DNA of 20,207 nucleotides, taken from positions 21,535 through 41,741 of the forward strand of contig DCTV01000031.1 of NCBI GenBank assembly GCA_002329665.1. Reading direction: 5' to 3'. Positions 8,792 to 14,991 of the stretch are shown here, piece after piece; the first letter of the stretch is position 1; every line of letters begins with the position of its first letter. Under the pieces are notes generated by a model. It made no database searches and had not been told where the DNA came from. It saw nothing but the letters and a program-made list of their open reading frames with translations. Position numbers and translations under genes: made by a program. The DNA comes from Christensenella sp. UBA1431. GTDB taxonomy: Bacteria; Bacillota; Clostridia; Christensenellales; UBA1431.

Positions 8792-8821
8792 CGCCAACTG
8801 CCCTGCAGCGGGTTTTTGGCG
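8792..8821 (+). other. Hairpin between terminator and kamA-like start
   Basis: CGCCAA (8792-8797) pairs with TTGGCG (8816-8821), with CCC (8801-8803)/GGG (8810-8812) inside. The same stretch contains CCTGC...GGG, which could pair with CCCGCAGG at 8750-8757, so it may be a second regulatory fold of the leader. Confidence 0.4.
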
Positions 8822-8854
8822 CCTTACATATCCGGACATGAAAGGGGAGCGTAA

Positions 8855-9949
8855 ATGCACAAGCTGAAAGACAACGTGAAGACGATACGGGAACTGTCAG
8901 AATTTATTCCAATGGACGAAAAGACGGTGGAAAAGCTCGAGGACGTGGCCAACAGGTTTCCTATTCTAATACCCAGATACTACCTGTCGCTGATAAACCC
9001 GGACGATATAAACGACCCGATCAGGAGGATGTGCGTACCGTCTCTTGAAGAAAACGAACCCGGCGGCAGCTGGGACACGAGCGGCGAAGGCAAGAACACC
9101 GTTATCGAAGGGCTGCAGCATAAATACCCTCAGACCGTGCTCATCCTCTCCACAAACCGGTGCGCGATGTATTGCCGGCACTGTTTCAGGAAGCGCATGG
9201 TCGGCCTTTCGGACGAGGAGACCGTGAAGAACTTCAAGCGGATGCTGTCCTACATACGGGCGCACGAGGAGATCAACAACGTGCTCGTTTCCGGCGGCGA
9301 CGCCTTCCTCAACAGCAACAGGCTCATCGATTTCTATCTCGGCAGGCTCTCTAACATCCGGCACCTGCATTACATACGCCTGGGCACCCGGGTCCCCGCC
9401 ACCTTTCCGGCCCTGGTAAACGACAACCCCGCATTGCTGGAAATCCTGAAGACCTATTCTTCGAAAAAAACGATTTACGTCTCCACGCAGTTCAACCATC
9501 CGAAGGAACTCACTCCCGAAGCGAAAAAATGCATAAAAAACCTGCTCGACGCCGGGGTTGTGGTGAACAACCAGGCCGTGCTGTTGAAACGCGTGAACGA
9601 CGACCCGGAAACGCTCGCTGCCCTGATGGGCGCCCTGACCGAAGCCGGCGTCATCCCGTATTACGTGTTCCAGTGCAGGCCGGTGAGCCACGTCATGACC
9701 TCGTTCCAGGTCCCGCTGATGCGGGGCTGCGACATCGTGGAACGGGCGAAAACCATGTGCAACGGCTACGCGAAACGCTTCCGTTACGTCATGTCCCACG
9801 AGCGCGGGAAAATCGAAGCGCTCGGGGTGATAAACGAAAAGGAAATGCTCTTCAAGTTCCACCAGGCCAAGGACCCGCGCGACTGCGGCAGGCTCTTTTC
9901 CGTCCGCTTCAAAAAAGACCGGACCTGGCTGGAGCAGGACCTCTTATAA
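8855..9949 (+). CDS. KamA-family radical-SAM aminomutase, substrate uncertain
   Basis: The 364-residue product belongs to the lysine 2,3-aminomutase family, which uses SAM, a [4Fe-4S] cluster and PLP to move an amino group. The cluster cysteines are Cys103, Cys107 and Cys110 (CAMYCRHCFRKR), followed by the family motifs VLVSGGDAFL (143-152), LGTRVPATFP and STQFNHPKELT (210-220). It is shorter than the clostridial lysine enzyme (about 416). The usual PLP-lysine motif DAPGGGGK is absent; SHERGKIEALG (314-324) lies at that place, with Lys319 the likely equivalent. The QCD motif that binds the lysine side chain reads QCR here (Arg275). A true lysine 2,3-aminomutase label is therefore doubtful. 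The ATG at 8855 follows AGGGGAG at five-base spacing. Expression probably depends on the leader RNA at 8463-8791. Confidence 0.85.
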   Translation: MHKLKDNVKTIRELSEFIPMDEKTVEKLEDVANRFPILIPRYYLSLINPDDINDPIRRMCVPSLEENEPGGSWDTSGEGKNTVIEGLQHKYPQTVLILSTNRCAMYCRHCFRKRMVGLSDEETVKNFKRMLSYIRAHEEINNVLVSGGDAFLNSNRLIDFYLGRLSNIRHLHYIRLGTRVPATFPALVNDNPALLEILKTYSSKKTIYVSTQFNHPKELTPEAKKCIKNLLDAGVVVNNQAVLLKRVNDDPETLAALMGALTEAGVIPYYVFQCRPVSHVMTSFQVPLMRGCDIVERAKTMCNGYAKRFRYVMSHERGKIEALGVINEKEMLFKFHQAKDPRDCGRLFSVRFKKDRTWLEQDLL

Positions 9950-9968
9950 AGGCACGGCGCCTTTTCAA

Positions 9969-9988
9969 CCTCCGCTTGAAAGCGGGGG
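9969..9988 (+). other. Hairpin after the kamA-like gene
   Basis: CCTCCGCT (9969-9976) and AGCGGGGG (9981-9988) form an 8-bp stem with one G-T pair and a TGAA loop, 20 bases after the stop. No U-tract follows, so it is at best a weak terminator or a 3'-end stabilising fold. It overlaps the -35 of the next promoter. Confidence 0.45.
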
Positions 9989-10004
9989 GACGCCGTATTA
10001 TAAT
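9976..10004 (+). promoter_or_regulatory. Promoter TTGAAA-N17-TATAAT for the GIY-YIG gene
   Basis: TTGAAA (9976-9981) and a perfect TATAAT (9999-10004) are separated by the optimal 17 bases. The predicted start is near 10011, giving a leader of about 43 bases. Confidence 0.8.
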
Positions 10005-10053
10005 GAAATAGAAATACAATCACCGGCAATCGAACCGAAAGGACGCATCGGAT

Positions 10054-10398
10054 ATGGAACCTCCGGCCACGCGCGACGAATTCGGCAGGCCTCTGACGAT
10101 AGGCGTATACGGCCTGGTCAACACCGTCACCGGCCGCATGCTCGTAGGCAGCGGCGTCAACCTTCGAAGCCAGTTCAACCGCATGCGGACCGAACTCCGC
10201 CTCGGAGTATACCGCCACCGGCCGCTCCAGGACGACTGGCAGCAGTACGGCGAGGAAGCCTTCCGGTTCGACATACTCGAAGAGTACCTGCCGCAGGAAA
10301 AAGAAGGCTTCTTCGAGATCTTCACGTCGCTCCAGGCGCTCGAGGAAAAATGGGCGCGAAAACTGCAGGGCCGCCCGCAGTACACGCGCATCACCTGA
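10054..10398 (+). CDS. Small GIY-YIG domain protein
   Basis: This 114-residue protein consists almost entirely of a GIY-YIG nuclease fold. GVY (17-19) stands for GIY, then exactly ten residues later LVG (30-32) stands for YIG. Next come VNLRSQFNRMRTELRLG with candidate catalytic Arg38 or Arg43, the family segment LQDDWQQYGEEAFRFDILEEYLP (split here at residues 58-80), and the late acidic residues Glu97/Glu98 in ALEEKW. The second catalytic Tyr is replaced by Leu30, so nuclease activity is uncertain; similar small clostridial homologues also vary at this place, as far as I recall. The start has AAAGGAC at 10038-10044 and its own promoter. The biological role of this small family is unknown to me. 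Confidence 0.82.
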   Translation: MEPPATRDEFGRPLTIGVYGLVNTVTGRMLVGSGVNLRSQFNRMRTELRLGVYRHRPLQDDWQQYGEEAFRFDILEEYLPQEKEGFFEIFTSLQALEEKWARKLQGRPQYTRIT

Positions 10399-10430
10399 GG
10401 GCCGTCCCGCCGGGCATCCCGCCCTTTCTT
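10398..10430 (+). terminator. Possible weak terminator after the GIY-YIG gene
   Basis: AGGGC (10398-10402) pairs with GCCCT (10421-10425) around an inner CCC/GGG stem and is followed by TTCTT. The stem is short and the T tract interrupted, so it may be leaky. Confidence 0.4.
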
Positions 10431-10444
10431 AAACAGCCGCACTT

Positions 10445-10463
10445 AATAATGAGAATCATTACG
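10445..10463. promoter_or_regulatory. Fur-box-like palindrome upstream of the sortase gene
   Basis: The 19 bases match the classical Fur box (GATAATGATAATCATTATC) at 15 positions. The core is the inverted repeat TAATGA-GAA-TCATTA at 10447-10461. It lies directly before the SD of the sortase gene and overlaps a possible -10 (TAATAA at 10444-10449), a position suited to repression. No clear -35 is seen, so the promoter itself is not established. Confidence 0.5.
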
Positions 10464-10479
10464 GACAGAGGTGCGAACC

Positions 10480-11169
10480 GTGTCTTCTAAGAACAGTCCC
10501 CGCAGACAAAGAACGCCCGTCCGTCTGCGTTGGGTCCGCGCGGCCCTCAACGCCGGCTGCGCCGCTTTCATCGCGGCCGCCTTCGTCTGGGGCGCGTCGC
10601 TGTACAGGCAGGGAACGCCGCCCGTATCGCCCGCGCCGTCTCCCAAAAAACCGCCGCCTTCTTCCGTACGGCTGACGGAAACGGGCGTCCCTCTGGCGCA
10701 GCCGGACAAACGGGCGTCGCCTTCCGCGAAACCGTCGCCCCCGCCCGTACAGACGCAGGGCGAAACGCCGCCGCCCGCAAGCGATGCATTGGTGGAATGC
10801 GCGCTCAAAATCCCCTCGCTCTCGCTGGAACTGCCCATATCGGAAGTCTGCACCGAGGAGACGCTGCTTCGTTACGTGTGCAAATTCTCGGGACCGCAGC
10901 CCGGTCAGGAAGGAAACTACGTTGTAGCGGGGCATGACTTCCTCAGCGGCGCGCAGTTCGCCCGGCTTCCGGATATGCGGCCGGGGGACAAGGTAATCAT
11001 AAGGAACAGGGAAAACCGGGAATACACGTATACGGTATACGCTTTGCAGTTGGTGACGCCCGAGGACGTTCAGTCGCTGACCGTGCCCGAAAAGGCCAAA
11101 GAAGCCACGCTGCTGACCTGCGCCCGGCAAAACACGATGCGGCTGCTCGTGCGCTGCCGCCTCGACTAA
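10480..11169 (+). CDS. Sortase, membrane-anchored transpeptidase
   Basis: Sortases cut a C-terminal sorting signal and attach the protein to the cell wall or to a pilin. The 229-residue product starts with a basic stretch, then one membrane segment (about 20-41), a Pro/Ser/Lys-rich stalk (about 46-101) and the sortase barrel. The catalytic triad is visible: His152 in NYVVAGHDF, Cys214 in ATLLTCARQ and probably Arg221 in NTMRLLVR. The GTG at 10480 has AGAGG at 10467-10471 with eight-base spacing; a GTG nine bases earlier overlaps that SD and is unlikely. No LPxTG-type substrate or pilin gene is in the window, so it is an orphan here and its class cannot be fixed by eye. It ends well before a bidirectional terminator. 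Confidence 0.88.
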   Translation: MSSKNSPRRQRTPVRLRWVRAALNAGCAAFIAAAFVWGASLYRQGTPPVSPAPSPKKPPPSSVRLTETGVPLAQPDKRASPSAKPSPPPVQTQGETPPPASDALVECALKIPSLSLELPISEVCTEETLLRYVCKFSGPQPGQEGNYVVAGHDFLSGAQFARLPDMRPGDKVIIRNRENREYTYTVYALQLVTPEDVQSLTVPEKAKEATLLTCARQNTMRLLVRCRLD

Positions 11170-11367
11170 ATCGGAGCAGGCTTCGCTTCGCTCATAATCC
11201 CTTTGCGCTTCGCGCTCCGGGGGTTTATTCGAACCGCTCCCTCGTCGAAGCTTGCTCCTCCTTTTCCCCCAAAGCTACGCTTTGCGGGGAAGAGCTCGGG
11301 TTAGGTTTCGCAGGCAGCGGGCTTTGCCGGGGCAGGCCGCGCCGGAAACGCGTTTCAATCGACGGAG
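11170..11367. other. Hairpin-rich spacer between sortase gene and terminator
   Basis: I see no gene here. It is rich in GCTTCGC/GCGAAGC and GGAGC/GCTCC words that can pair with each other, including GGAGC soon after the sortase stop with GCTCC about 40 bases later, and it contains the palindrome at 11264-11291. The composition resembles the repeat-rich spacer at 14113-14890 more than the coding regions. Confidence 0.5.
11264..11291. repeat. Palindrome TTCCCC-n-AAAGC-TAC-GCTTT-nn-GGGGAA
   Basis: TTCCCC (11264-11269) and AAAGC (11271-11275) pair with GCTTT (11279-11283) and GGGGAA (11286-11291) around a three-base loop. A near copy with the same arms is at 14664-14694, so this is a dispersed palindromic element of REP type, not a local accident. 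Confidence 0.6.
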
Positions 11368-11401
11368 AAAACCCTCGCAAACAAAGTTTGCGAGGGTTTT
11401 T
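11368..11401. terminator. Bidirectional intrinsic terminator
   Basis: A perfect 15-bp stem (AAAACCCTCGCAAAC 11368-11382 with 11386-11400) and an AAA loop end in TTTTT on the plus strand and begin with AAAA, so T's also follow on the minus strand. It sits between the convergent sortase and exonuclease III genes and can serve both. Confidence 0.9.
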
Positions 11402-11458
11402 GGCTCGGTGATTCATCGCGGCCGGCCTGGTCCCATATCCACCGGCGCACATAGCGAA

Positions 11459-12214
11459 TCAGTCCAGGTCGAGGCCCACGGGGCAATGGTCGGAACCGTA
11501 TATGTCCGAATGGATGACGGCGTCTGAAACGCCGTCCCAAAGCCTGTTTGAGACCAGGAAGTAGTCGATGCGCCAGCCCACGTTCCGCTCGCGCGCCTTG
11601 AAACGGTAGGTCCACCAGGAATACGCGTCCCTGCGCCCCGGGTACATCTTCCTGAACGTATCGGTGAACCCGCTTTCGACCAACCGCGTGAAGCCTTCGC
11701 GCTCCTCGTCGGTGAATCCCGGGTTCGTCCGGTTGGCCTTAGGATTCTTGATGTCCATCTCCGTGTGGGCCACGTTCATGTCCCCGCAAACGACCACGGG
11801 CTTTTTCGCGTCGAGCGAACATATGTACTCCCGGAAGGCTTCGTCCCAGCGCATCCGGTACTCCAGCCTCACCAGCCCCGGCTGCGCGTTGGGCACATAG
11901 GCGTTGACCAGATAAAAGCCACCGTATTCCAGCGTAATGACGCGCCCCTCCCGGTCATACTCGGCGATTCCGATGCCCGGCGACGCCGAAAGCGGCTCTT
12001 CGCGCGCGAACACGGCCGTCCCCGAATACCCTTTGCGCTCCGCGTAGTTCCAGGTCTGCGTGTATCCGGGCAGGTCGAGGTCTATTTGTCCGGCCTGCAG
12101 CTTCGTCTCCTGAACGCAGAAAAAATCCGCGTCCAGTTTATTGAATTGATCCATAAACCCTTTGTTGAGACAGGCCCTGAGCCCGTTGACGTTCCATGAT
12201 ACGAACCGGATAAT
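11459..12214 (-). CDS. xth: Exodeoxyribonuclease III / AP endonuclease
   Basis: This DNA repair enzyme cleaves at abasic sites and degrades 3' ends. The 251 residues counted from the ATT at 12214 match the ExoIII length and carry its active site: Asn8 (SWNVNGLRA), Glu36 (CVQETKL), Tyr106 (NAYVPNAQ), Asp145 and Asn147 (GDMNVAH), Asp217 (WRIDYFLVS) and Asp242-His243 (GSDHCPVG). The start is odd. The conserved N-terminus begins at codons ATT-ATC-CGG, right after the SD GGGGGGAGG, with no ATG, GTG or TTG in frame there. ATGs further up at 12289 and 12313 lie in or before the probable -10 box and would add unrelated residues. Initiation at AUU or AUC is the simplest reading. The gene is divergent from pyrG. 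Confidence 0.92.
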   Translation of the reverse strand: MIRFVSWNVNGLRACLNKGFMDQFNKLDADFFCVQETKLQAGQIDLDLPGYTQTWNYAERKGYSGTAVFAREEPLSASPGIGIAEYDREGRVITLEYGGFYLVNAYVPNAQPGLVRLEYRMRWDEAFREYICSLDAKKPVVVCGDMNVAHTEMDIKNPKANRTNPGFTDEEREGFTRLVESGFTDTFRKMYPGRRDAYSWWTYRFKARERNVGWRIDYFLVSNRLWDGVSDAVIHSDIYGSDHCPVGLDLD

Positions 12215-12287
12215 GCATCCTCCCCCCGTTATGCCCCGCTTCGCCGGCCGCTCCCATAGAGGCCGGCCCGGGTCATTCCAGTATACC

Positions 12288-12293
12288 ATTATA
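12288..12293 (-). promoter_or_regulatory. Probable -10 box of the exonuclease III gene
   Basis: The minus strand reads TATAAT here, about 74 bases before the proposed start codon. No good -35 is seen (AAAATG or similar at 17-18 bases). If used, transcription begins near 12281, downstream of both in-frame ATGs. Confidence 0.45.
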
Positions 12294-12358
12294 CGGCGGG
12301 CCGCCGCATGCATTTTTACGCCTCTGATTTAAAAATCCCACAAATTTAAAAAAACGCC

Positions 12359-12386
12359 TTCGTTTTTCGCGCAATGCTGGTATAAT
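12359..12386 (+). promoter_or_regulatory. Promoter of pyrG
   Basis: A perfect TATAAT at 12381-12386 is preceded by TGG, which makes an extended -10 (TGGTATAAT). The -35 is weak (TTCGTT, 12359-12364). The predicted start is near 12393, leaving a leader of about 30 bases, so there is no room for the long pyrG attenuation leader known from Bacillus subtilis. Confidence 0.65.
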
Positions 12387-12422
12387 AAATGCTGTTGGTA
12401 CTTTATATGGGGGTGGAAAGTC

Positions 12423-14030
12423 TTGCCTGCAAAATACGTTTTCGTCACCGGCGGCGTGGTTTCTGGACTGGGGAAGGGCATCACGGCCGCTTCTCTGGGG
12501 CGCCTGCTCAAGGCCAGGGGCTACCGCGTCTCCATCCAGAAACTCGACCCGTATCTAAACGTCGACCCCGGCACGATGAACCCGTTCCAGCACGGCGAAG
12601 TCTTCGTGACCGAGGACGGTGCGGAAACGGACCTGGATTCGGGGCACTACGAGCGTTTCATCGACGAAAACCTCGACCGATTTTGCAACGTCACCTCCGG
12701 GAAGGTCTACCAGGAGGTCATCGCCCGCGAACGCGCCGGCGAATACGCCGGATCGACCGTGCAGGTCATCCCGCACATCACGGGCTACATAAAGGAACAG
12801 ATTGCGAGCATCGGGGACCCCGATAAGGTGGACGTCGCGATCGTCGAGATCGGCGGCACGGTGGGCGACATCGAGAGCCAGCCCTTCCTCGAAGCGATCC
12901 GCCAGTTCTCTATAGAGCGCGGCCGCGGCAACTGCGCATTCGTGCACGTCACCCTCATCCCCTTCCTCAAATCCTCGGGCGAACTGAAGACCAAGCCGAC
13001 GCAGCACAGCGTCCAGCAGCTTCAGGGCACCGGAATACAGCCCAACATCATCGTGTGCCGCTGCGAACACCCCGTCGGGCGCGAGGTCCGCGAAAAGATA
13101 TCCCTTTTCTGCAACGTGCCGCTCCACCACGTCATCGCGAACCGGGACACCGAGGTCCTGTACGAGGTGCCGCTCAAGCTCGAGCAGGAAGACTTCGCGC
13201 AGACCGTGCTCGAGACCCTCGACTCCTCCTGCCCCGAACCCCGGCTCGACGACTGGCGCGCGATGGTCGAGGCGCTCAAGACGCCCCGGCACACTGTGCG
13301 CATCGCGATGGTCGGCAAATACGTCGCGCTGCACGACGCGTACCTGAGCGTGGTCGAAGCGCTCAAGCACGGCGGCGTGCCCAGCGGCACCCGCATCGAG
13401 ATCGCGTGGGTAGACTCGGAGACCGTAACGCGGGAAAACGCGCGCGAACTGCTCGAGGGCGTCCACGGGATCCTGATCCCCGGCGGGTTCGGGATACGCG
13501 GCGTCGAAGGGAAAATAGAGGTGGCGCGCTTCGCCCGCGAGCAGAGGATACCGTACCTGGGCATCTGCCTCGGCCTGCAGGTGGCCGTCATCGAATTCGC
13601 GCGCAACGTGGCCGGCCTTGAGGGGGCCCACGGCATCGAGTTCGACCCGTCCGCAAGGCACCCCGTCATCCATCTGATGCCCGACCAGGACGGCGTCGTG
13701 GACCTCGGCGGGACGCTTAGGCTGGGGAGCTATCCCTGCCGGCTCGAACCCGGCTCGAAAGCGTACTCCATCTACAACAAGCCCCTGATCCACGAACGCC
13801 ACCGCCACCGGTACGAGTTCAACAACGCTTACCGCAAGGCGCTTTCCGACGCGGGCCTCAGGCTCTGCGGGCTCTCCCCCGACGGGCATATCGTCGAGAT
13901 GGTGGAACTGCCCGACCACCCCTGGCACGTCTCGGTGCAGTTCCATCCCGAGTTCAAGTCCAGGCCCAACCGGCCGCACCCGCTTTTCCGCTCGTTCGTG
14001 GAGGCCTCGCTCGAACACGGCAACGCCTGA
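12423..14030 (+). CDS. pyrG: CTP synthase
   Basis: CTP synthase makes CTP from UTP, ATP and glutamine, the last step of de novo pyrimidine nucleotide synthesis. The 535 residues have the usual length. The synthetase domain (about 1-270) has the P-loop-like [12 protein letters not shown] (8-19), [16 protein letters not shown] (37-52) and [10 protein letters not shown] (143-152). The glutaminase domain (about 290-530) has the oxyanion segment IPGGFGIRG, the nucleophile Cys382 in YLGICLGLQ, and His508/Glu510 in VQFHPEF. The start is TTG at 12423, six bases after GGGGGTGG; it gives the standard N-terminus [11 protein letters not shown] and no better start lies nearby. The gene has its own promoter and terminator and is monocistronic. 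Confidence 0.98.
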   Translation: MPAKYVFVTGGVVSGLGKGITAASLGRLLKARGYRVSIQKLDPYLNVDPGTMNPFQHGEVFVTEDGAETDLDSGHYERFIDENLDRFCNVTSGKVYQEVIARERAGEYAGSTVQVIPHITGYIKEQIASIGDPDKVDVAIVEIGGTVGDIESQPFLEAIRQFSIERGRGNCAFVHVTLIPFLKSSGELKTKPTQHSVQQLQGTGIQPNIIVCRCEHPVGREVREKISLFCNVPLHHVIANRDTEVLYEVPLKLEQEDFAQTVLETLDSSCPEPRLDDWRAMVEALKTPRHTVRIAMVGKYVALHDAYLSVVEALKHGGVPSGTRIEIAWVDSETVTRENARELLEGVHGILIPGGFGIRGVEGKIEVARFAREQRIPYLGICLGLQVAVIEFARNVAGLEGAHGIEFDPSARHPVIHLMPDQDGVVDLGGTLRLGSYPCRLEPGSKAYSIYNKPLIHERHRHRYEFNNAYRKALSDAGLRLCGLSPDGHIVEMVELPDHPWHVSVQFHPEFKSRPNRPHPLFRSFVEASLEHGNA

Positions 14031-14085
14031 GTATGGGCAGTCCGCCCCGGCGGAAACCGTATAGCCGATTAAAAACGAAAGACCG

Positions 14086-14112
14086 CCGCCTGTTGCTCGA
14101 CAGGCGGTTTTT
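14086..14112 (+). terminator. Intrinsic terminator of pyrG
   Basis: CCGCCTGT (14086-14093) pairs with ACAGGCGG (14100-14107) and is followed by TTTTT (14108-14112), 55 bases after the pyrG stop. Confidence 0.9.
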
Positions 14113-14136
14113 CATATAACCTTTTCAGTAAAGCGT

Positions 14137-14189
14137 CGCAAACCGCCGCGCGGCGCGAAGCGACCCGCAGCGGCAGGCGGCGGTTTGCG
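14137..14189. repeat. 12-bp perfect inverted repeat
   Basis: CGCAAACCGCCG (14137-14148) and its reverse complement (14178-14189) flank 29 bases that contain a further GCGG/CCGC stem (14150-14153/14165-14168). No T tract follows on either side. It begins the repeat-rich spacer after pyrG. Confidence 0.7.
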
Positions 14190-14205
14190 CGCAGCATACG
14201 GCCGT

Positions 14206-14231
14206 TTTCTCGACATTTTTCGGGAAATTCC
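14206..14231 (+). repeat. Degenerate copy of the TTTCTCGGGAAA repeat
   Basis: It reads TTCTCGACATTTTTCGGGAAA and then TTCCT. It differs from the better copies by a few bases (GACATTTTTC against GATATTTCTC) and keeps the GGGAAATTCC tail. Confidence 0.5.
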
Positions 14232-14295
14232 TCCGCTGTTCGCCGGGCCCATTGCCCGCCCCGCATCGCCGCCCCTTCGCAAAAGGAGGCTCCCT

Positions 14296-14499
14296 ATGGG
14301 CCGAAAAACCGCACCGGCCGTTCAAAAATCGGGAAGCCCTATTCCCGTACCGGCGGCGCATGCGAAAGGGGCCGCAAGCCCGCGCACGGTTGCGACCCCT
14401 TTCGATATTTCTCGGGAAATTCCCCCGGCAATCTGTCCCCCGGTATACTATTTCCCAAATCCGCGCGCGCCCGCGAATTTCAGGCGAATGCCCGGCTGA
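14296..14499 (+). CDS. Doubtful small ORF, 67 residues
   Basis: The only reason to list it is an ideal ribosome binding site: AAAAGGAGG at 14281-14289, six bases before an ATG. The product would be Pro/Ala-rich and basic at the start (MGRKTAPAVQKSG), with no membrane segment or known domain. It includes a translated copy of the local repeat (FDISREIP) and ends in NFRRMPG. I recognise no family. It lies inside the repeat-rich spacer and may be chance. Confidence 0.15.
   Translation: MGRKTAPAVQKSGSPIPVPAAHAKGAASPRTVATPFDISREIPPAICPPVYYFPNPRAPANFRRMPG
14393..14424 (+). repeat. Copy of the TTTCTCGGGAAA repeat
   Basis: CGACCCCTTTCGATATTTCT continues with CGGGAAATTCCC. The centre ATTTC-TCGG-GAAAT can form a five-bp hairpin. 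It differs from the two best copies only in the bases between CGACC and TTCGAT. Confidence 0.65.
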
Positions 14500-14607
14500 C
14501 GCCAATACTCCGGCCCATGCCCTATCAAACCGGGAAATACCTTGCGCGCGGCTGCAAACGTCGTTGTCGATCAAGGGCCCTTCTTTGGCAATGTCCCCAA
14601 AATCAGG

Positions 14608-14629
14608 CGACCGCATTCGATATTTCTCG
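14608..14629 (+). repeat. Copy of the TTTCTCGGGAAA repeat, truncated tail
   Basis: These 22 bases, from CGACCGCATTCG to TTTCTCG, are identical to 14778-14799. After TCG the sequence diverges (CCTCGTCGG), so the GGGAAAT arm is lost in this copy. Confidence 0.75.
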
Positions 14630-14663
14630 CCTCGTCGGAGCAAACTTCGCCCCGCTACGTTGC

Positions 14664-14694
14664 TTCCCCGCAAAGCCTGCGGCTTCGCGGGGAA
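14664..14694. repeat. Palindrome related to 11264-11291
   Basis: TTCCCCGC (14664-14671) and AAGCC (14673-14677) pair with GGCTT (14681-14685) and GCGGGGAA (14687-14694) around a TGC loop, with one mismatch. Arms and loop size match the palindrome at 11264-11291, 3.4 kb away. Confidence 0.65.
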
Positions 14695-14777
14695 TTACCC
14701 GGGAAGGGTTTGGTGGAATTTTCTCGGGAAAAGCTTCGCGGGCAGTGCTTCAAAGCGTACCAAACCCAGACTCTTTA

Positions 14778-14807
14778 CGACCGCATTCGATATTTCTCGG
14801 GAAATCC
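14778..14807 (+). repeat. Copy of the TTTCTCGGGAAA repeat
   Basis: The first 22 bases are identical to 14608-14629, exactly 170 bases away, and here the full GGGAAATCCC tail is kept. Confidence 0.75.
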
Positions 14808-14891
14808 CGGTACGGTTCCATGCATTTCACCAGCGTAAGCCTCACATTTTCGTCCGGACCTGCGCGATTCCCCAACATCTTTGCTGATGGC

Positions 14892-14924
14892 AAAAGAAAC
14901 GGCGCAGTAAAAGCGCCGTTTCTT
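14892..14924 (-). terminator. Intrinsic terminator of the hisHF unit
   Basis: A perfect 12-bp stem (14894-14905 with 14913-14924; AAGAAACGGCGC) and a seven-base loop end, on the minus strand, in the U-rich TTTCTTTTG. It lies 68 bases after the hisF stop. Confidence 0.8.
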
Positions 14925-14991
14925 CCGCTTTTCGGATAAAATGAAAATTTCTGTCTTTAAAACTTTAATCCGGTACTTCGCGCCGTAACGT

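Larger units (their letters stand above)
14113..14890. other. Repeat-rich spacer between pyrG and hisF
   Basis: No gene is convincing here. The stretch holds the inverted repeat at 14137-14189, at least four copies of a repeat centred on TTTCTCGGGAAA (near 14206, 14393, 14608 and 14778), a related motif TTTTCTCGGGAAAA near 14720, and the palindrome at 14664-14694. Many frames are open, as expected from the high GC content, and the repeat reads as FDISREIP in one of them. Confidence 0.6.

Noticed and set aside
12555..14018. Minus-strand open frame of 487 codons opposite pyrG
   Set aside because: It is an antisense shadow of pyrG, explained by codon bias in GC-rich DNA.
14113..14890. CRISPR array
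   Set aside because: The repeats are few, imperfect and at unequal distances (about 170-215 bases), far beyond spacer length, and no cas gene is present.
14185..14939. Overlapping plus-strand ORFs of 98-211 codons after pyrG
   Set aside because: They overlap each other in different frames, are rich in Pro/Arg/Ser and cross the repeats and palindromes; no domain or consistent start signal supports any of them.
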